Below the pieces are notes generated by a model. The model had not been told where the DNA came from and searched no databases. It saw nothing but the letters and a program-made list of their open reading frames with translations. DNA of 64,000 nt from Clostridia bacterium (GTDB taxonomy: Bacteria; Bacillota; Clostridia; Christensenellales; Aristaeellaceae), in the NCBI GenBank assembly GCA_017512805.1, contig JAFWES010000039.1:1-64000 (forward strand), in the 5' to 3' direction. The translations under genes were made by a program, and so were the position numbers. Each line of letters begins with the position of its first letter. Positions within the stretch are counted from its first letter, which is position 1. Positions 8,915-17,558 of this stretch are shown piece by piece.

Positions 8915-8941
8915 GAAAAACCCCTCCCGCAAAGGGAGGGG
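8915..8941 (-). terminator. intrinsic terminator of the SH3/peptidoglycan-binding gene
   Basis: CCCCTCCC and GGGAGGGG form an eight-pair stem (8921-8941), followed on the minus strand by TTTTT. It lies 20 bases past the stop codon at 8962. Confidence 0.9.
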
Positions 8942-8961
8942 CGAGGATCCTGTTCGGATCA

Positions 8962-11268
8962 TTACTTGTGTCCGTTCGGGGCGTTCTCCCAGGCGAACTC
9001 GATGGCCTCCGTATGAAGCTTGTCCACCCTCTTGCTGCCATGGGTCCAGCTGTTGGTAAAGTGGATGCAGACCTGGCCCGTCATTTCGTTGTTCGCGATG
9101 GTATCCCCATCCGGATTGTGGGGGACGCCGTAGAGCGAGCACGCGAAGGTCCGGTTTCCAATGGTCACCAGGCTGGGCCGCCGCTGGTACAGCTTCTTTC
9201 TGGCGATTTCCGACGCCGTGGTCACCCCGTAAGCCTTGCACAGCCGGGCGGTATCCGCCGCTGTCAGGGGCTCCACGTCCGCATGGTAACCGCCGCTCCA
9301 GCGGTGGGCCCACCAGACGATCCCCGTCTTCACGTCATAGACCTTGTAGTTGGTGCCCTTGGCCCACATGGAATTGATGCCGCCGGTCCACCAGTCGATC
9401 TTTTCCGCCGGATACAGGGTCATGGTCAGGTTGCTGCTGTCCGCCGCCCCCACCGGCACCGTGCCGTACAGGGCGTGCTGGGTAGCCGGTCCGGCCACGC
9501 CGTCCACGCTGACGTTCGCGTCCTTCTGGAAGGCCCGGACCGCTTTGGATACGGCGGTGGTGTACTTATCCGTCACATTGCCGGTAAAATATCCCCGGTC
9601 CTTCAGCGCCTGCACCAGGTTGCGCACCGCCGTCCCGGTGGAGCCGATCTTCAGGGTGGAGTAGCTGGCCTCCGTCTGGGATCCGGTACTGGTCGCCTGG
9701 GAAGTCACCACCGCGCCCGTCGGCACTTCGGTGGGTTCCGGCGTCGGGGTAGCGGATCCGTCCGCGTTCACGATCGCCACGTAGCTGCCGTGAATATAAC
9801 CGTACCCCAGGGTGCTGTGCCGTACGTAGTACCAGGTCACGCCGTTTTCCGTGGTGGGGGCGCCGTAGTACGGCATAATAACCCCCTTGTCCACCCGGCC
9901 GATCGTGGCGGTGTATCCCGCCTTCTTCCGCAGATTGACGCTGGAAGAGGTGGTCTTTACATAGCCGGTGGCATTGTCGTCCGCCACAGTGGCCGCCTGG
10001 GCCTGCTCGCCCTCCGCCGCGGCGCTGTCTCCGCTTCCGGAAATCACCTTCACCACGTCGCTGCGCAGATACCCCCTGTTTCCGTCCGCGTCCACATAAT
10101 ACCAGGTGTATCCGCCCTTGGTGGTGGGAGTGGCCAGATAAGGCAGCGTCACGCCCCGGGCGATCTGCTTGATCGTGGTTCCGCCCATGGTGGATCTCAG
10201 ATTGCATCCGCCCTTGGTGGTCTGCACATAACCGACCACGCCGGAAACCGACGGAGCGGCGGTGGCGGCAGGCGCCGCGGTCACCGCCGGCGCTTCCGTC
10301 ACGGCGGGGGTCGCAGCAGCCGGGGTTGCGGTCACCGTGGCCGCCATATCGGAATAGACCAGCCTCACGCAGTCATTCCGTACATAATACGTTCTTCCTC
10401 CACTGAGCACCGGATACCAGATATACTGCCCGCGGCTGACCGCGGATCCGTTCAGGGGCAGGACGGAGCCCTGCCCTTCCCAGTCGTTGTCCCGGTCGAA
10501 GTCCCCATTGGGGCTGGTCCGCAGATGAGCGGAGGTCAGGATCAGCTGCACCGCGTTGTATCCCTCGGTGCTGGGGGGCGGGGTGGGCGTCGCCGTGGGG
10601 CTGACCGTGATCCCGGCCGACGCTCCGCCGGCCAGCACCCGCAAAAATTCGCTGCAGATATATCCGTTCCGTCCGTCATAATTGACCCCATACCAATAAT
10701 CCGGCCCGATGCCGTCGGGAATGCTGGTGATGTTCACCACTGTCCCGCGGTCCAGCTTCATCATGCTGTGGTACTTTTTCCCCGGGCCCTCCCGGAAATT
10801 GGTTTCCCCGTTTGTGATGGATCCCGTGGTTCCGGTTGCCGCCGCGGTATAGGTCGTGGTGCTCCCCGAGGAAGAAGAGGAGGACGAGGTCGCTGAAACC
10901 ACGGATCCGCTCAGGTACGTCTGGGTCTCCTCGTCCGTCAGCTTGCGAAAATAATCGTCCTTAATATATCCCCAGTAGGTTCGCGCCGTTTTCGGATCAC
11001 TGGCTTCCGGATGAGGCGCGATGACCCGGTACCAGTGGGTTCCGTTCACCGTGGTATCGGAATGAATGGTGCATACCCACCCGACCGGCAGCACAAACCA
11101 GAAGGCCGAGCTGTCGCTGGCATCCTTCCGCAGCTTGACGCTGCTGTTTATGACAATCCCGTATTCCTCCGCCAGGGCGGTGGTCAACATCAGGTCGCCG
11201 GGGATCAGGGAGATCGCCAGCGTCAGCGCCAGAAACAGCGCCAGAAAACGGCTGTGCCGAATCGTCAT
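8962..11268 (-). CDS. secreted multi-SH3, peptidoglycan-binding-domain protein
   Basis: A 768-residue exported cell-wall protein. Residues 1-33 are a signal peptide ending ALAE. Five SH3-like units follow: about 36-120, 150-212, 235-310, 345-410 and 432-500, with recurring VNLR/NLRS and WYYV motifs, separated by Thr/Pro/Ala-rich linkers. A PG_binding_1 domain (about 535-595) has LKIGSTGTAVRNLVQAL and FQKDANVSVDGVAGPAT. The last ~170 residues form a domain with DVKTG, HRWSGGYHADVEP and VCIHF..SWTHG. The Cys/His pattern recalls L,D-transpeptidase sites but lacks the HGT/SHGCIR order, so I do not call it catalytic. AGGTGA lies before the ATG. Confidence 0.88.
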   Translation of the reverse strand: MTIRHSRFLALFLALTLAISLIPGDLMLTTALAEEYGIVINSSVKLRKDASDSSAFWFVLPVGWVCTIHSDTTVNGTHWYRVIAPHPEASDPKTARTYWGYIKDDYFRKLTDEETQTYLSGSVVSATSSSSSSSGSTTTYTAAATGTTGSITNGETNFREGPGKKYHSMMKLDRGTVVNITSIPDGIGPDYWYGVNYDGRNGYICSEFLRVLAGGASAGITVSPTATPTPPPSTEGYNAVQLILTSAHLRTSPNGDFDRDNDWEGQGSVLPLNGSAVSRGQYIWYPVLSGGRTYYVRNDCVRLVYSDMAATVTATPAAATPAVTEAPAVTAAPAATAAPSVSGVVGYVQTTKGGCNLRSTMGGTTIKQIARGVTLPYLATPTTKGGYTWYYVDADGNRGYLRSDVVKVISGSGDSAAAEGEQAQAATVADDNATGYVKTTSSSVNLRKKAGYTATIGRVDKGVIMPYYGAPTTENGVTWYYVRHSTLGYGYIHGSYVAIVNADGSATPTPEPTEVPTGAVVTSQATSTGSQTEASYSTLKIGSTGTAVRNLVQALKDRGYFTGNVTDKYTTAVSKAVRAFQKDANVSVDGVAGPATQHALYGTVPVGAADSSNLTMTLYPAEKIDWWTGGINSMWAKGTNYKVYDVKTGIVWWAHRWSGGYHADVEPLTAADTARLCKAYGVTTASEIARKKLYQRRPSLVTIGNRTFACSLYGVPHNPDGDTIANNEMTGQVCIHFTNSWTHGSKRVDKLHTEAIEFAWENAPNGHK

Positions 11269-11303
11269 CGTGAATCACCTCGAACGTAGCATTTCACGCC
11301 TCT

Positions 11304-11332
11304 ATCTTATTTCAAATTTGTTACGTTGTCAA
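11304..11332 (-). promoter_or_regulatory. promoter of the SH3/peptidoglycan-binding gene
   Basis: Minus-strand TTGACA (11327-11332), 17-base spacer, TAAGAT (11304-11309). GTTAC repeats flank the -35 region. Confidence 0.75.
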
Positions 11333-11372
11333 GCTTTTTGTTACAATTTATGTCCAATTTTTAGAATCGTTC

Positions 11373-11412
11373 GTAACTGTTCAGTCCTGAAACCGGAGCG
11401 GCTGAATAGCTG
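11373..11412. repeat. short copy of the dispersed intergenic repeat
   Basis: Contains GTAACTGTTCAGTCCTGAAA followed by CCGGAGCGGCTGAATAGC. The second half closely matches 37752-37778 and, inverted, 40725-40742. See the full-length element at 20531. Confidence 0.6.
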
Positions 11413-11423
11413 CCATTCCTATC

Positions 11424-11455
11424 AAAAAACTCCTTCCCGTCACGTCGGGAAGGAG
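11424..11455 (-). terminator. intrinsic terminator of the GT2 gene
   Basis: CTCCTTCCCG (11430-11439) pairs with CGGGAAGGAG (11446-11455), followed on the minus strand by TTTTTTGA. It lies 35 bases past the stop codon. Confidence 0.9.
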
Positions 11456-11489
11456 GATTCCGGGCTTTGAAACCGCAGCGCGGCGGCGC

Positions 11490-12953
11490 TTATGTTCGCA
11501 GGAGGATCACTTCGCTGTCCTCGCAAAAGACCACGGCATGGGGCGTATAGACGTACCGGCGGCCGGGCTTCTTCTCCCCGAAGGGGACGAACTGATCCCG
11601 CCGGACCATCATGCAGGCGGGGCTGACCCCCTCCACATTGTGCACCTTGTTCATCCGGTCCCGGGGACCGCCCGCGCCGTTTCGCAGTCCCGCCTGATCG
11701 TTCCGGTCCTTCACCCAGCCCCCAAAGGTAATCCGGTTCTTCCGGTCCACCAGCACGGGCGTGACCCCCGCCACCCCGTCCATCTGCGCATACATCATCA
11801 GTTCCCGGAAAAAATGTCTGGTTTGCACCATGGCGGCCGCGTCCAGAAAAACCAGGTAGTCCGCCCGGCTTTCTTCCGCCGCCTGATTCAGGGTATCCGT
11901 CAGCGACGCCAGATCCGTCACCGCCAGCGTCGCGCGCATATTCGGCCAGGGGGCCTGGATCTTCAGTTCCTCCAGGGCCTCCCGGCAGGCTTCCTCGGTG
12001 CTGGAAAACAGGACCGTCTCGGTGCTCACGCCCCGCGGGACGTCATACCACAGGCGGATCTTCCGGTCCACGGGGACGGCGGTCACCGGTATGGCGGAAA
12101 GATCCTCGTTGGCCCGGCATCCGGCCCACAGGCACTGATCCAGATGCTGCCGGCTCAGGGAGGAATTCACCTTTCGCCAGCTGTACAGGATATAGGGCAC
12201 ATGGACGATCCTGTCCGTCTCCCGGCACAGGCGCAGATACAGTTCGTGGTCCTGACTGCCGTCGTACCCTTCCCGCAGTCCCCCGATCTTCCGCAGCAGC
12301 TCCGCCCGGATCACGCCCAGGTGACTCATGTAATTGTCCGCCGCCAGGGTTTCCGGCTGAAAATCCGGTTTCCGATGCGGATCCATATGCCGTTTCCCGT
12401 TCTCCGTCACCATATCCTCGTCGGAGTACAGAAAGTCCGGATGTTCCCGCTCGATCGCCTCCCCCATGCGCCACAGGGCATCCGGGGTCAGCAGGTCGTC
12501 ATGGTCGCACAGGGCGATGTACGCTCCCCTGGCCAGCTCAATGGCGGCGTTGGTGTTTCCCGCGATGCCCCGGTTTTCCGCGCCGCGGAAGACCCGGATC
12601 CGGGGTTCTCCTTCCGAAACCGCCCCCAGGGCTTCCCGCGTTTCCGGCCGGGTGCTGGCCCCGTCGTACAGGATGGCTTCCCAGTTCCGGTACGTCTGCG
12701 CCTTCAGGCTGTCCGCCAGTTCCCGCAGGAAAACGGCTTTCGTATTATAGATGGGAACCGTCACGCTGATCAGCCCCGCGGCGGGCTGGTTTTTCCGCTG
12801 CCGCTCCAGCTCCGCCCCGTCCGGGCGTTCCTTTTTCCACTGCCGGTCCCAGGTGCCGAAGAACTGCTGTCCCGCCTTCTCCCCCAGCCTTCGCAGGGTG
12901 TATCCCGTCCCGTGCACCTGCGCGTACTCCTTCAGTCGGATCCATTTGTTCAT
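11490..12953 (-). CDS. family 2 glycosyltransferase
   Basis: A 487-residue GT-A enzyme that transfers a nucleotide-activated sugar, probably to a cell-surface polysaccharide. The catalytic domain starts near residue 60 (ISVTVPIYNTKAVFLRELADS) and contains the nucleotide-binding Asp in ILYDGAS, the DXD-type CDHDDLL near residue 150, YSDEDMV and the acceptor-side GSQDHELYLRLC. Residues 300-487 may form a second, weaker GT-like half (LVFLDAAAMV), as in two-domain rhamnan or teichoic-acid glycosyltransferases. There is no transmembrane segment. It is divergent from the AraC-type gene. No complete promoter is recognised on its side of the intergenic region. Confidence 0.88.
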   Translation of the reverse strand: MNKWIRLKEYAQVHGTGYTLRRLGEKAGQQFFGTWDRQWKKERPDGAELERQRKNQPAAGLISVTVPIYNTKAVFLRELADSLKAQTYRNWEAILYDGASTRPETREALGAVSEGEPRIRVFRGAENRGIAGNTNAAIELARGAYIALCDHDDLLTPDALWRMGEAIEREHPDFLYSDEDMVTENGKRHMDPHRKPDFQPETLAADNYMSHLGVIRAELLRKIGGLREGYDGSQDHELYLRLCRETDRIVHVPYILYSWRKVNSSLSRQHLDQCLWAGCRANEDLSAIPVTAVPVDRKIRLWYDVPRGVSTETVLFSSTEEACREALEELKIQAPWPNMRATLAVTDLASLTDTLNQAAEESRADYLVFLDAAAMVQTRHFFRELMMYAQMDGVAGVTPVLVDRKNRITFGGWVKDRNDQAGLRNGAGGPRDRMNKVHNVEGVSPACMMVRRDQFVPFGEKKPGRRYVYTPHAVVFCEDSEVILLRT

Positions 12954-12973
12954 CTTTTTGCCTTCTTCGTTCC

Positions 12974-12999
12974 AATTTGGGGGAATTTCCCCCCAAATT
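12974..12999. promoter_or_regulatory. 26-base near-perfect palindrome between divergent genes
   Basis: AATTTGGGGG (12974-12983) and the inverted CCCCCCAAATT (12989-12999) surround AATTT; one base change would make the block symmetric. A further CCCCCC run follows at 13010. The block sits 20 bases upstream of the GT2 start and 24 bases upstream of the AraC-type gene's -35, a natural place for an operator acting on both. Confidence 0.5.
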
Positions 13000-13022
13000 T
13001 CAAATTATTCCCCCCGAAACTA

Positions 13023-13051
13023 TTGACAAATTCCTGACAACAGGCTATACT
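13023..13051 (+). promoter_or_regulatory. strong promoter of the AraC-type gene
   Basis: TTGACA (13023-13028), 17-base spacer, TATACT (13046-13051): a near-consensus vegetative promoter 48 bases before the ATG. Confidence 0.85.
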
Positions 13052-13098
13052 GACCCTACTAATTGTAATATTTGGTCTATAATATTGGAGGGAACGCC

Positions 13099-14013
13099 AT
13101 GGATTCCTACCTGCTGCAATCAATCCCGGATGAACTGGCTTCCCTGGCCGTGGAAGGGTTCCACAAGCCAGGCAGCCTGACCCTGGCCAGCGGCGCCTGG
13201 ATTCATGCCGCCGGCAGTTTTGTGCTGGAGGAGGGAGTCTATCCCCTCCGGGAGCATGAACAATGGGTCTGGCTGGCTGTGGAGGCCGGCGATATGCTTC
13301 TCCGCTGGGATCAGCATGATCTGATGCTGAAAACCGGCTCCACCTGTTTTCTCCCGGGAGGGGACCGGCCCTGCGAAATTCAGGCTGACAGCCACGCGCA
13401 CTGCCTCTGGATCGCCCTGGAGGGGCCCCTGAGTCCCCTGGTGGTCCGGAAAATGGGGGCCCTGCTGCATATGCCTCTCCGGCAAAGCGCGCTTCCCAGC
13501 CAACTCTACCTTGCCTCCCAGATCGTTCAGGTCATCGTCCGCCATTCCGGCAGCTCCGATGCCACCTACCAGCTGCAGCACCTGCTTTACGGCATGATCG
13601 CCAGCCACTGGGGCCAGCCCGTGGCCATGGACGCCATGCTGAGCCACGAGATCGCCAAGGTGGTGGATACGCTGCGGGCGAACCAGTATAAAGACAATTT
13701 TTCCCTGGCGGAGATGGCCGCCATCTCCCGCATGCCCATGGAAACCTTCCGCAAGCGCTTCGTCGCGGAGGTGGGGATGCCCCCGCTCAGCTATGTGCTG
13801 CACTGCAAAATGGAGCGGGCCAAGGAGCTCCTTCGGGATCAGAACTGTTCCGTCCGGCAGGCCGGCATGGATGTCGGCATGCAGGATCCCTACCATTTTT
13901 CCAAGCAGTTTAAGAACATCGTCGGTATCAGCCCCAGCGCTTTCATGAAGCAGGCCGCCGCTCCCCATGCCACCATTCGCGGCTCCACCAGGAAAGAAAA
14001 GAAGAAAGGCTGA
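13099..14013 (+). CDS. AraC-family transcriptional regulator
   Basis: A 304-residue DNA-binding regulator. The N-terminal ~130 residues look like a cupin-type ligand domain (LPGGDRPCEIQADSHAHCLWIAL). The C-terminal ~100 residues carry two helix-turn-helix motifs: NFSLAEMAAISRMPMETFRKRF and the conserved second motif VRQAGMDVGMQDPYHFSKQFKNIVGISPSAF. GGAGGG six bases before the ATG fixes the start; an earlier in-frame ATG at 13072 has no ribosome site. The target is not evident. The divergent GT2 gene and its own promoter are the closest candidates. No sugar operon is adjacent. Confidence 0.93.
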   Translation: MDSYLLQSIPDELASLAVEGFHKPGSLTLASGAWIHAAGSFVLEEGVYPLREHEQWVWLAVEAGDMLLRWDQHDLMLKTGSTCFLPGGDRPCEIQADSHAHCLWIALEGPLSPLVVRKMGALLHMPLRQSALPSQLYLASQIVQVIVRHSGSSDATYQLQHLLYGMIASHWGQPVAMDAMLSHEIAKVVDTLRANQYKDNFSLAEMAAISRMPMETFRKRFVAEVGMPPLSYVLHCKMERAKELLRDQNCSVRQAGMDVGMQDPYHFSKQFKNIVGISPSAFMKQAAAPHATIRGSTRKEKKKG

Positions 14014-14020
14014 TCACAGC

Positions 14021-14090
14021 GGTTCCATTCTGCAAGCGCCGCGCTGAGGGGTTTCCCTCCGGGGGCCTTGCGTCTCGCCGGTTCTGATCT
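14021..14090. repeat. left-end copy of the dispersed intergenic repeat
   Basis: The ~70 bases after the AraC-type stop match 20532-20600 closely, sharing CATTCTGCAAGCG, GCGCTGAGG, CTCCGGGGGCCTTG and TCTCGCCGGTTCT. The rest of the element is absent. Confidence 0.7.
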
Positions 14091-14101
14091 CTGTTCCTTT
14101 T

Positions 14102-14129
14102 CCGCTCCCCGCCCGGGGAGCGGTTTTTT
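14102..14129 (+). terminator. intrinsic terminator of the AraC-type gene
   Basis: CCGCTCCCC (14102-14110) pairs with GGGGAGCGG (14115-14123) around a four-base loop, followed by TTTTTT. Confidence 0.93.
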
Positions 14130-14156
14130 GTTCCTTTCCCATGCCGCGCCAGGCCG

Positions 14157-15371
14157 TCACGGGGTTCCGATTTTCCTCCGGTCCATCCACCGCTGCACCG
14201 GTTTTTCCACCAGATACGTAATCAGAATCGCCAGCAGCAGCGAAATCCCGAAGGCCAGCAGCGTATATTGGGTCTGCCAGGGCTGTTCCCCCGCCTGGTT
14301 CGGATATTCCGCCTTGCTGGGGGGAAAGCCGATCCGCCGCATATGGACCATGACGGTCTGGTGAATCAGGTAATAGTTCATACTGATTCCCCCCAGGAAA
14401 CGGGTCACCGGATTTCCCAGCAGCTTCCGCAGGGGCCAGAGGCTCAGGGGCGCCGACAGCAGCAGGCTCCCAAAGAGCGCCGCGAAAATGGGCCGATAGA
14501 TCATCTGGTTCCGCTGGATGATGGGATAATTGCTGTCTCCCCTCTGCATGCCCAGCCAGCCGGCAATCCGTCCGGCCAGTCCGCTTTCCGCCGTATAGAC
14601 GCTGGAGGCGGCCTGAATCCGCATCATCCGCAGCAGCCCCCAGAAGGCCAGCAGGAACACCGCGGTGGCGGCCCACCCGATCCAGGCCTTCCGCTCCCGC
14701 TTCTCCAGACGCGCATAGGCCGCCGCCAGAAGGCCGCCCATCACATAAACGTCCAGGAAGTTGATCAGCTGGTTCACCACCAGATTGAATTCCGTCAGGC
14801 TCCACAGGCACCAGGTCCGGAACCCGAAACAGATCAGCAGCAGCGCCGCCACCGTCCTTCCCGGCTTTTTCAGCGCCGCCCGGGCCACCCAGGGAAACAG
14901 CACGTACGCATAGGTTTCGATGGCCAGGGTCCAGCTGGCGGCCCCCAGGGGGGTGGCCACATAGGTGTCATAGAAAAAAGGGAAGGTAAAGGTCAGATGG
15001 GTGGCCACATCCTTCACCATGTACTGCGGAGAACCGTACAGCCCCCAGGGCAGGCAGATCCCGAAGAAGGTCAGCGCCAGGATAAAGTAGTATCCCGGCA
15101 GGATCTTCCGTGCCCGTCTCCGGTAAAAAGCCCGGGGATCCGGCAGCGGCCCCCCGTCCCTCTTCGCCCTGGCGTAGGGCAGAAACAGCAGAAACGCGCT
15201 CAGCAGCACGGTCCCGTCCACCCATACATATCCGCTGCGCAGCAGGTAATCCAGGGAGTATTTCCCAATGGCCGGGGTCAGCCAGCTTTGCTGCCAGATA
15301 TGATACCAGCTGACCAGAAAAATCATCAGCGCCCGCAGCCCGTCCAGCTCCGGTATCCACTTATTCTTCAT
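14157..15371 (-). CDS. acyltransferase family 3 (OafA/YrhL-like) membrane protein
   Basis: A 404-residue polytopic membrane enzyme of the acyltransferase-3 family, which O-acylates cell-surface glycans or peptidoglycan. The start PELDGLRALMIFLVSWYH carries the family's DGLRA...H motif. About ten hydrophobic helices follow, and the protein ends in a cytoplasmic tail (EKPVQRWMDRRK). Its ATG overlaps the stop of the upstream TPR protein as ATGA, so the two are translationally coupled and probably work together on the envelope. The acyl donor and acceptor are unknown. Confidence 0.9.
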   Translation of the reverse strand: MKNKWIPELDGLRALMIFLVSWYHIWQQSWLTPAIGKYSLDYLLRSGYVWVDGTVLLSAFLLFLPYARAKRDGGPLPDPRAFYRRRARKILPGYYFILALTFFGICLPWGLYGSPQYMVKDVATHLTFTFPFFYDTYVATPLGAASWTLAIETYAYVLFPWVARAALKKPGRTVAALLLICFGFRTWCLWSLTEFNLVVNQLINFLDVYVMGGLLAAAYARLEKRERKAWIGWAATAVFLLAFWGLLRMMRIQAASSVYTAESGLAGRIAGWLGMQRGDSNYPIIQRNQMIYRPIFAALFGSLLLSAPLSLWPLRKLLGNPVTRFLGGISMNYYLIHQTVMVHMRRIGFPPSKAEYPNQAGEQPWQTQYTLLAFGISLLLAILITYLVEKPVQRWMDRRKIGTP

Positions 15372-17416
15372 TCCCGCCCTCCGGCATCCGTGGTGGATTC
15401 ATCCCCCTGGGCATGCTCCTCCGCCGCCTCGGCGTTTTCCAAGAGCTGGGTCTCCTCGGCCGCCTCGGCGTTTTCCAAGAGCTGGGTCTCCTCGGCCGCC
15501 TCGGCGTCGGCTTTCTTTTTCTCAATCTGCTGGATCAGCCGCTGGGCGGAATAATTGTCCGCCACGGGCTCCAGCCAGTCCAGGGCCTGCTGCCATTCCT
15601 CCCGCTCCATGGATTCCTCCGCCAGAGCGATCCGCCAGTTCCGGATGTTTTTGTTGGAATTCCCATATCCGGCCACTTTTTCCATCATCGCGACGGCCTG
15701 TTCCAGGTCCCCCTGCTCCGCCCGCCGCTTCGCGCCGTTAAACAGCGCCCGGGTCCGGATGGCCGCGGTATCCTTCGTGTCCTCCGGCAGGTCCGACAGG
15801 ATCCCCGCCGCCGCCTCATACTCCTTCCGGCTGTAAGCCGCGCGGGCCAGTTCGGTGGCGCAGAGGATCCATTTCTCCCTGGCGTCCCCGTCTCCGTCCA
15901 TCTCCCGATAAAGGGGCAGCGCCTCTTCATAATGCCCGTCCGCCAGAAGGCTCTCCGCCTGGGACCATCGGATCGCCCTGGCTCTCCCGGCCGCGTCCTC
16001 GTACTCCCCCGCTTCCAGATAGGCCAGCCTGGCGGCTTCCGTCTCTCCCGCGTTTTCCAGGGTCATCCCGTCCAGATAATGGTTCTTCAGAATCTGCTCC
16101 CGGCTGTCCAGATAGTCCGGAATCTCGGCCAGACAGGCGATGGCTCCCGCGTAGTCCCCGGCCTCCGTCATCTCCAGCGCCTGCTCATACAGGCAGGCCT
16201 GGGCCAGGGTCTCCGCCTCCCGGTAGTCCCCCAGGCTCAGAAAAAGGCTCCGGGCCGCCTCATAGTTCCGCGCCGCCCGTTCCGCTTCCCCTCTGCTGTA
16301 GATGCATTCCGTCTTCAGCGCTTCCAGCCCCTCGGTCTCCTCCGGCAGGGACGCCAGCAGCGCTTCCGCCCCTTCCGGATCCCCGCGGAAAAGCAGGAGC
16401 TCCGCCCGCTTCAGGTCCACCCGGTCCGCCAGAAGCGCGTCCCCTTCTTCGCCGCCCTGCTCCCGCAGGCGGGCCGCGATCTCCGAAAGCGGCTCCTCCT
16501 CCAGCTGCTCCGGCGTTTCCGTCAGCGCGGCCTGTCCGTCCCGCCGGGCCATGGCCCTTTTCGTCCTTTCCAGCCGTTCCGCCGTCCCGGGAAAGCCGTT
16601 CATGGCCAGGAGAATCTGCTCCGCGTCCTCATACCGGCTTTCCGAATAGGCCCGATCCGCGCTCAGCACGCGCAGCAGGGGAATCCCGGCCCCGGCCAGG
16701 GCGGCGCACAGCACGGCCGCCGCGGCCAGCGCCGCTCCCAGCCGCTTCCGCCTGCGCTTTGCCGCCTGCCGCAGGTTATATTCTTCCTCCCGAACCCGCT
16801 GCATCTGCGCCGCTTCCTCCCGGGCGCTGCGGGTCTTCAGATCCAGCTGCCGCTCCCGCTGGCTCACCTGCCGCAGCACGGCATTTCGGTTATACTGCTG
16901 AAAGATCATTTCCTTCTGCCGGTGGCATCGGCCGCAGATCGTCTCATTGTTCCCGTTCGGCCGCCCGCATACGCAGACCCACAGCAGCGCCTGCTGGCTG
17001 GGAAAGCCCACGGCCCCGTTCCCCGCCACATAGCGCAAGGCGTTCAGATCGTTCCCCGGAGGCAGCGTATTCTCCTCATATTCCGTTTCGGTCTTTTCGT
17101 TCCGTCGCCAAACGTCATGGTCCTCGAACCATACCTTATCCAGCCGGGCTTCGGCGGTGGCCGCTCCGGGGCCGGGCTCCAGGGGAACCGTCATCCGGAA
17201 CGTTCCGTACGGCCTGCCCGCCAGGGCCCGGGCCCGGTGCACCGCCCGGCCCAGCTCCTTCCCTTCCCCGTCCAGCAGCCGGACCGTCGCCTCGCAGGAG
17301 TCGATTCCCCGGTCCGTCCCGTTCATCAGCGTCAGCTCCGCCCAGGGCCGGTCCTTTTCCGGCATCTCCGTTCGCAGGATCTCCGCCGGACAGGATAAAT
17401 CAATCCTCATTCCCAT
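15368..17416 (-). CDS. membrane-anchored zinc-ribbon/TPR-like repeat protein
   Basis: A 682-residue protein of unknown function. Residues 1-110 look like a beta-rich domain with no recognised family. Residues ~147-165 contain a CVCGRP..ICGRCHR zinc-ribbon-like motif, ~170-222 are charged and coiled-coil-prone, and ~224-248 are one hydrophobic segment. Residues 250-640 are helical repeats of TPR or SEL1 type with recurring A..Y..A patterns. The tail contains a 12-residue unit (AEAAEETQLLEN) repeated twice and part of a third time. ATG codons at 17416 and 17410 are both possible; GGAGAG suits either. It is coupled to the acyltransferase (ATGA). Confidence 0.7.
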   Translation of the reverse strand: MGMRIDLSCPAEILRTEMPEKDRPWAELTLMNGTDRGIDSCEATVRLLDGEGKELGRAVHRARALAGRPYGTFRMTVPLEPGPGAATAEARLDKVWFEDHDVWRRNEKTETEYEENTLPPGNDLNALRYVAGNGAVGFPSQQALLWVCVCGRPNGNNETICGRCHRQKEMIFQQYNRNAVLRQVSQRERQLDLKTRSAREEAAQMQRVREEEYNLRQAAKRRRKRLGAALAAAAVLCAALAGAGIPLLRVLSADRAYSESRYEDAEQILLAMNGFPGTAERLERTKRAMARRDGQAALTETPEQLEEEPLSEIAARLREQGGEEGDALLADRVDLKRAELLLFRGDPEGAEALLASLPEETEGLEALKTECIYSRGEAERAARNYEAARSLFLSLGDYREAETLAQACLYEQALEMTEAGDYAGAIACLAEIPDYLDSREQILKNHYLDGMTLENAGETEAARLAYLEAGEYEDAAGRARAIRWSQAESLLADGHYEEALPLYREMDGDGDAREKWILCATELARAAYSRKEYEAAAGILSDLPEDTKDTAAIRTRALFNGAKRRAEQGDLEQAVAMMEKVAGYGNSNKNIRNWRIALAEESMEREEWQQALDWLEPVADNYSAQRLIQQIEKKKADAEAAEETQLLENAEAAEETQLLENAEAAEEHAQGDESTTDAGGRE
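15417..15511. repeat. 36-base in-frame tandem repeat in the TPR-like gene
   Basis: The unit CCGCCTCGGCGTTTTCCAAG followed by AGCTGGGTCTCCTCGG occurs twice almost perfectly, then a partial third copy. Because 36 is a multiple of three, copy-number change alters the acidic protein tail by 12 residues without a frameshift. Confidence 0.9.
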
Positions 17417-17558
17417 ATTCTCTCCGCTTCGTTGCGTCTATTTCCGGGCCCGCCGGGCCGCCCGATGCCGCCGGAACCGTCCGCGCTCCGGGGAAAACGG
17501 GTTATCTGCCCGGTTCCCGGTCTCCCGCGCCAGGCGGTCAAAACTCCTTCCGCCCTGC

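Noticed and set aside
8962-9200. L,D-transpeptidase catalytic domain
   Set aside because: The CIHF..THG end has Cys and His, but the canonical HGT...SHGCIR order is missing, so catalysis was not called.
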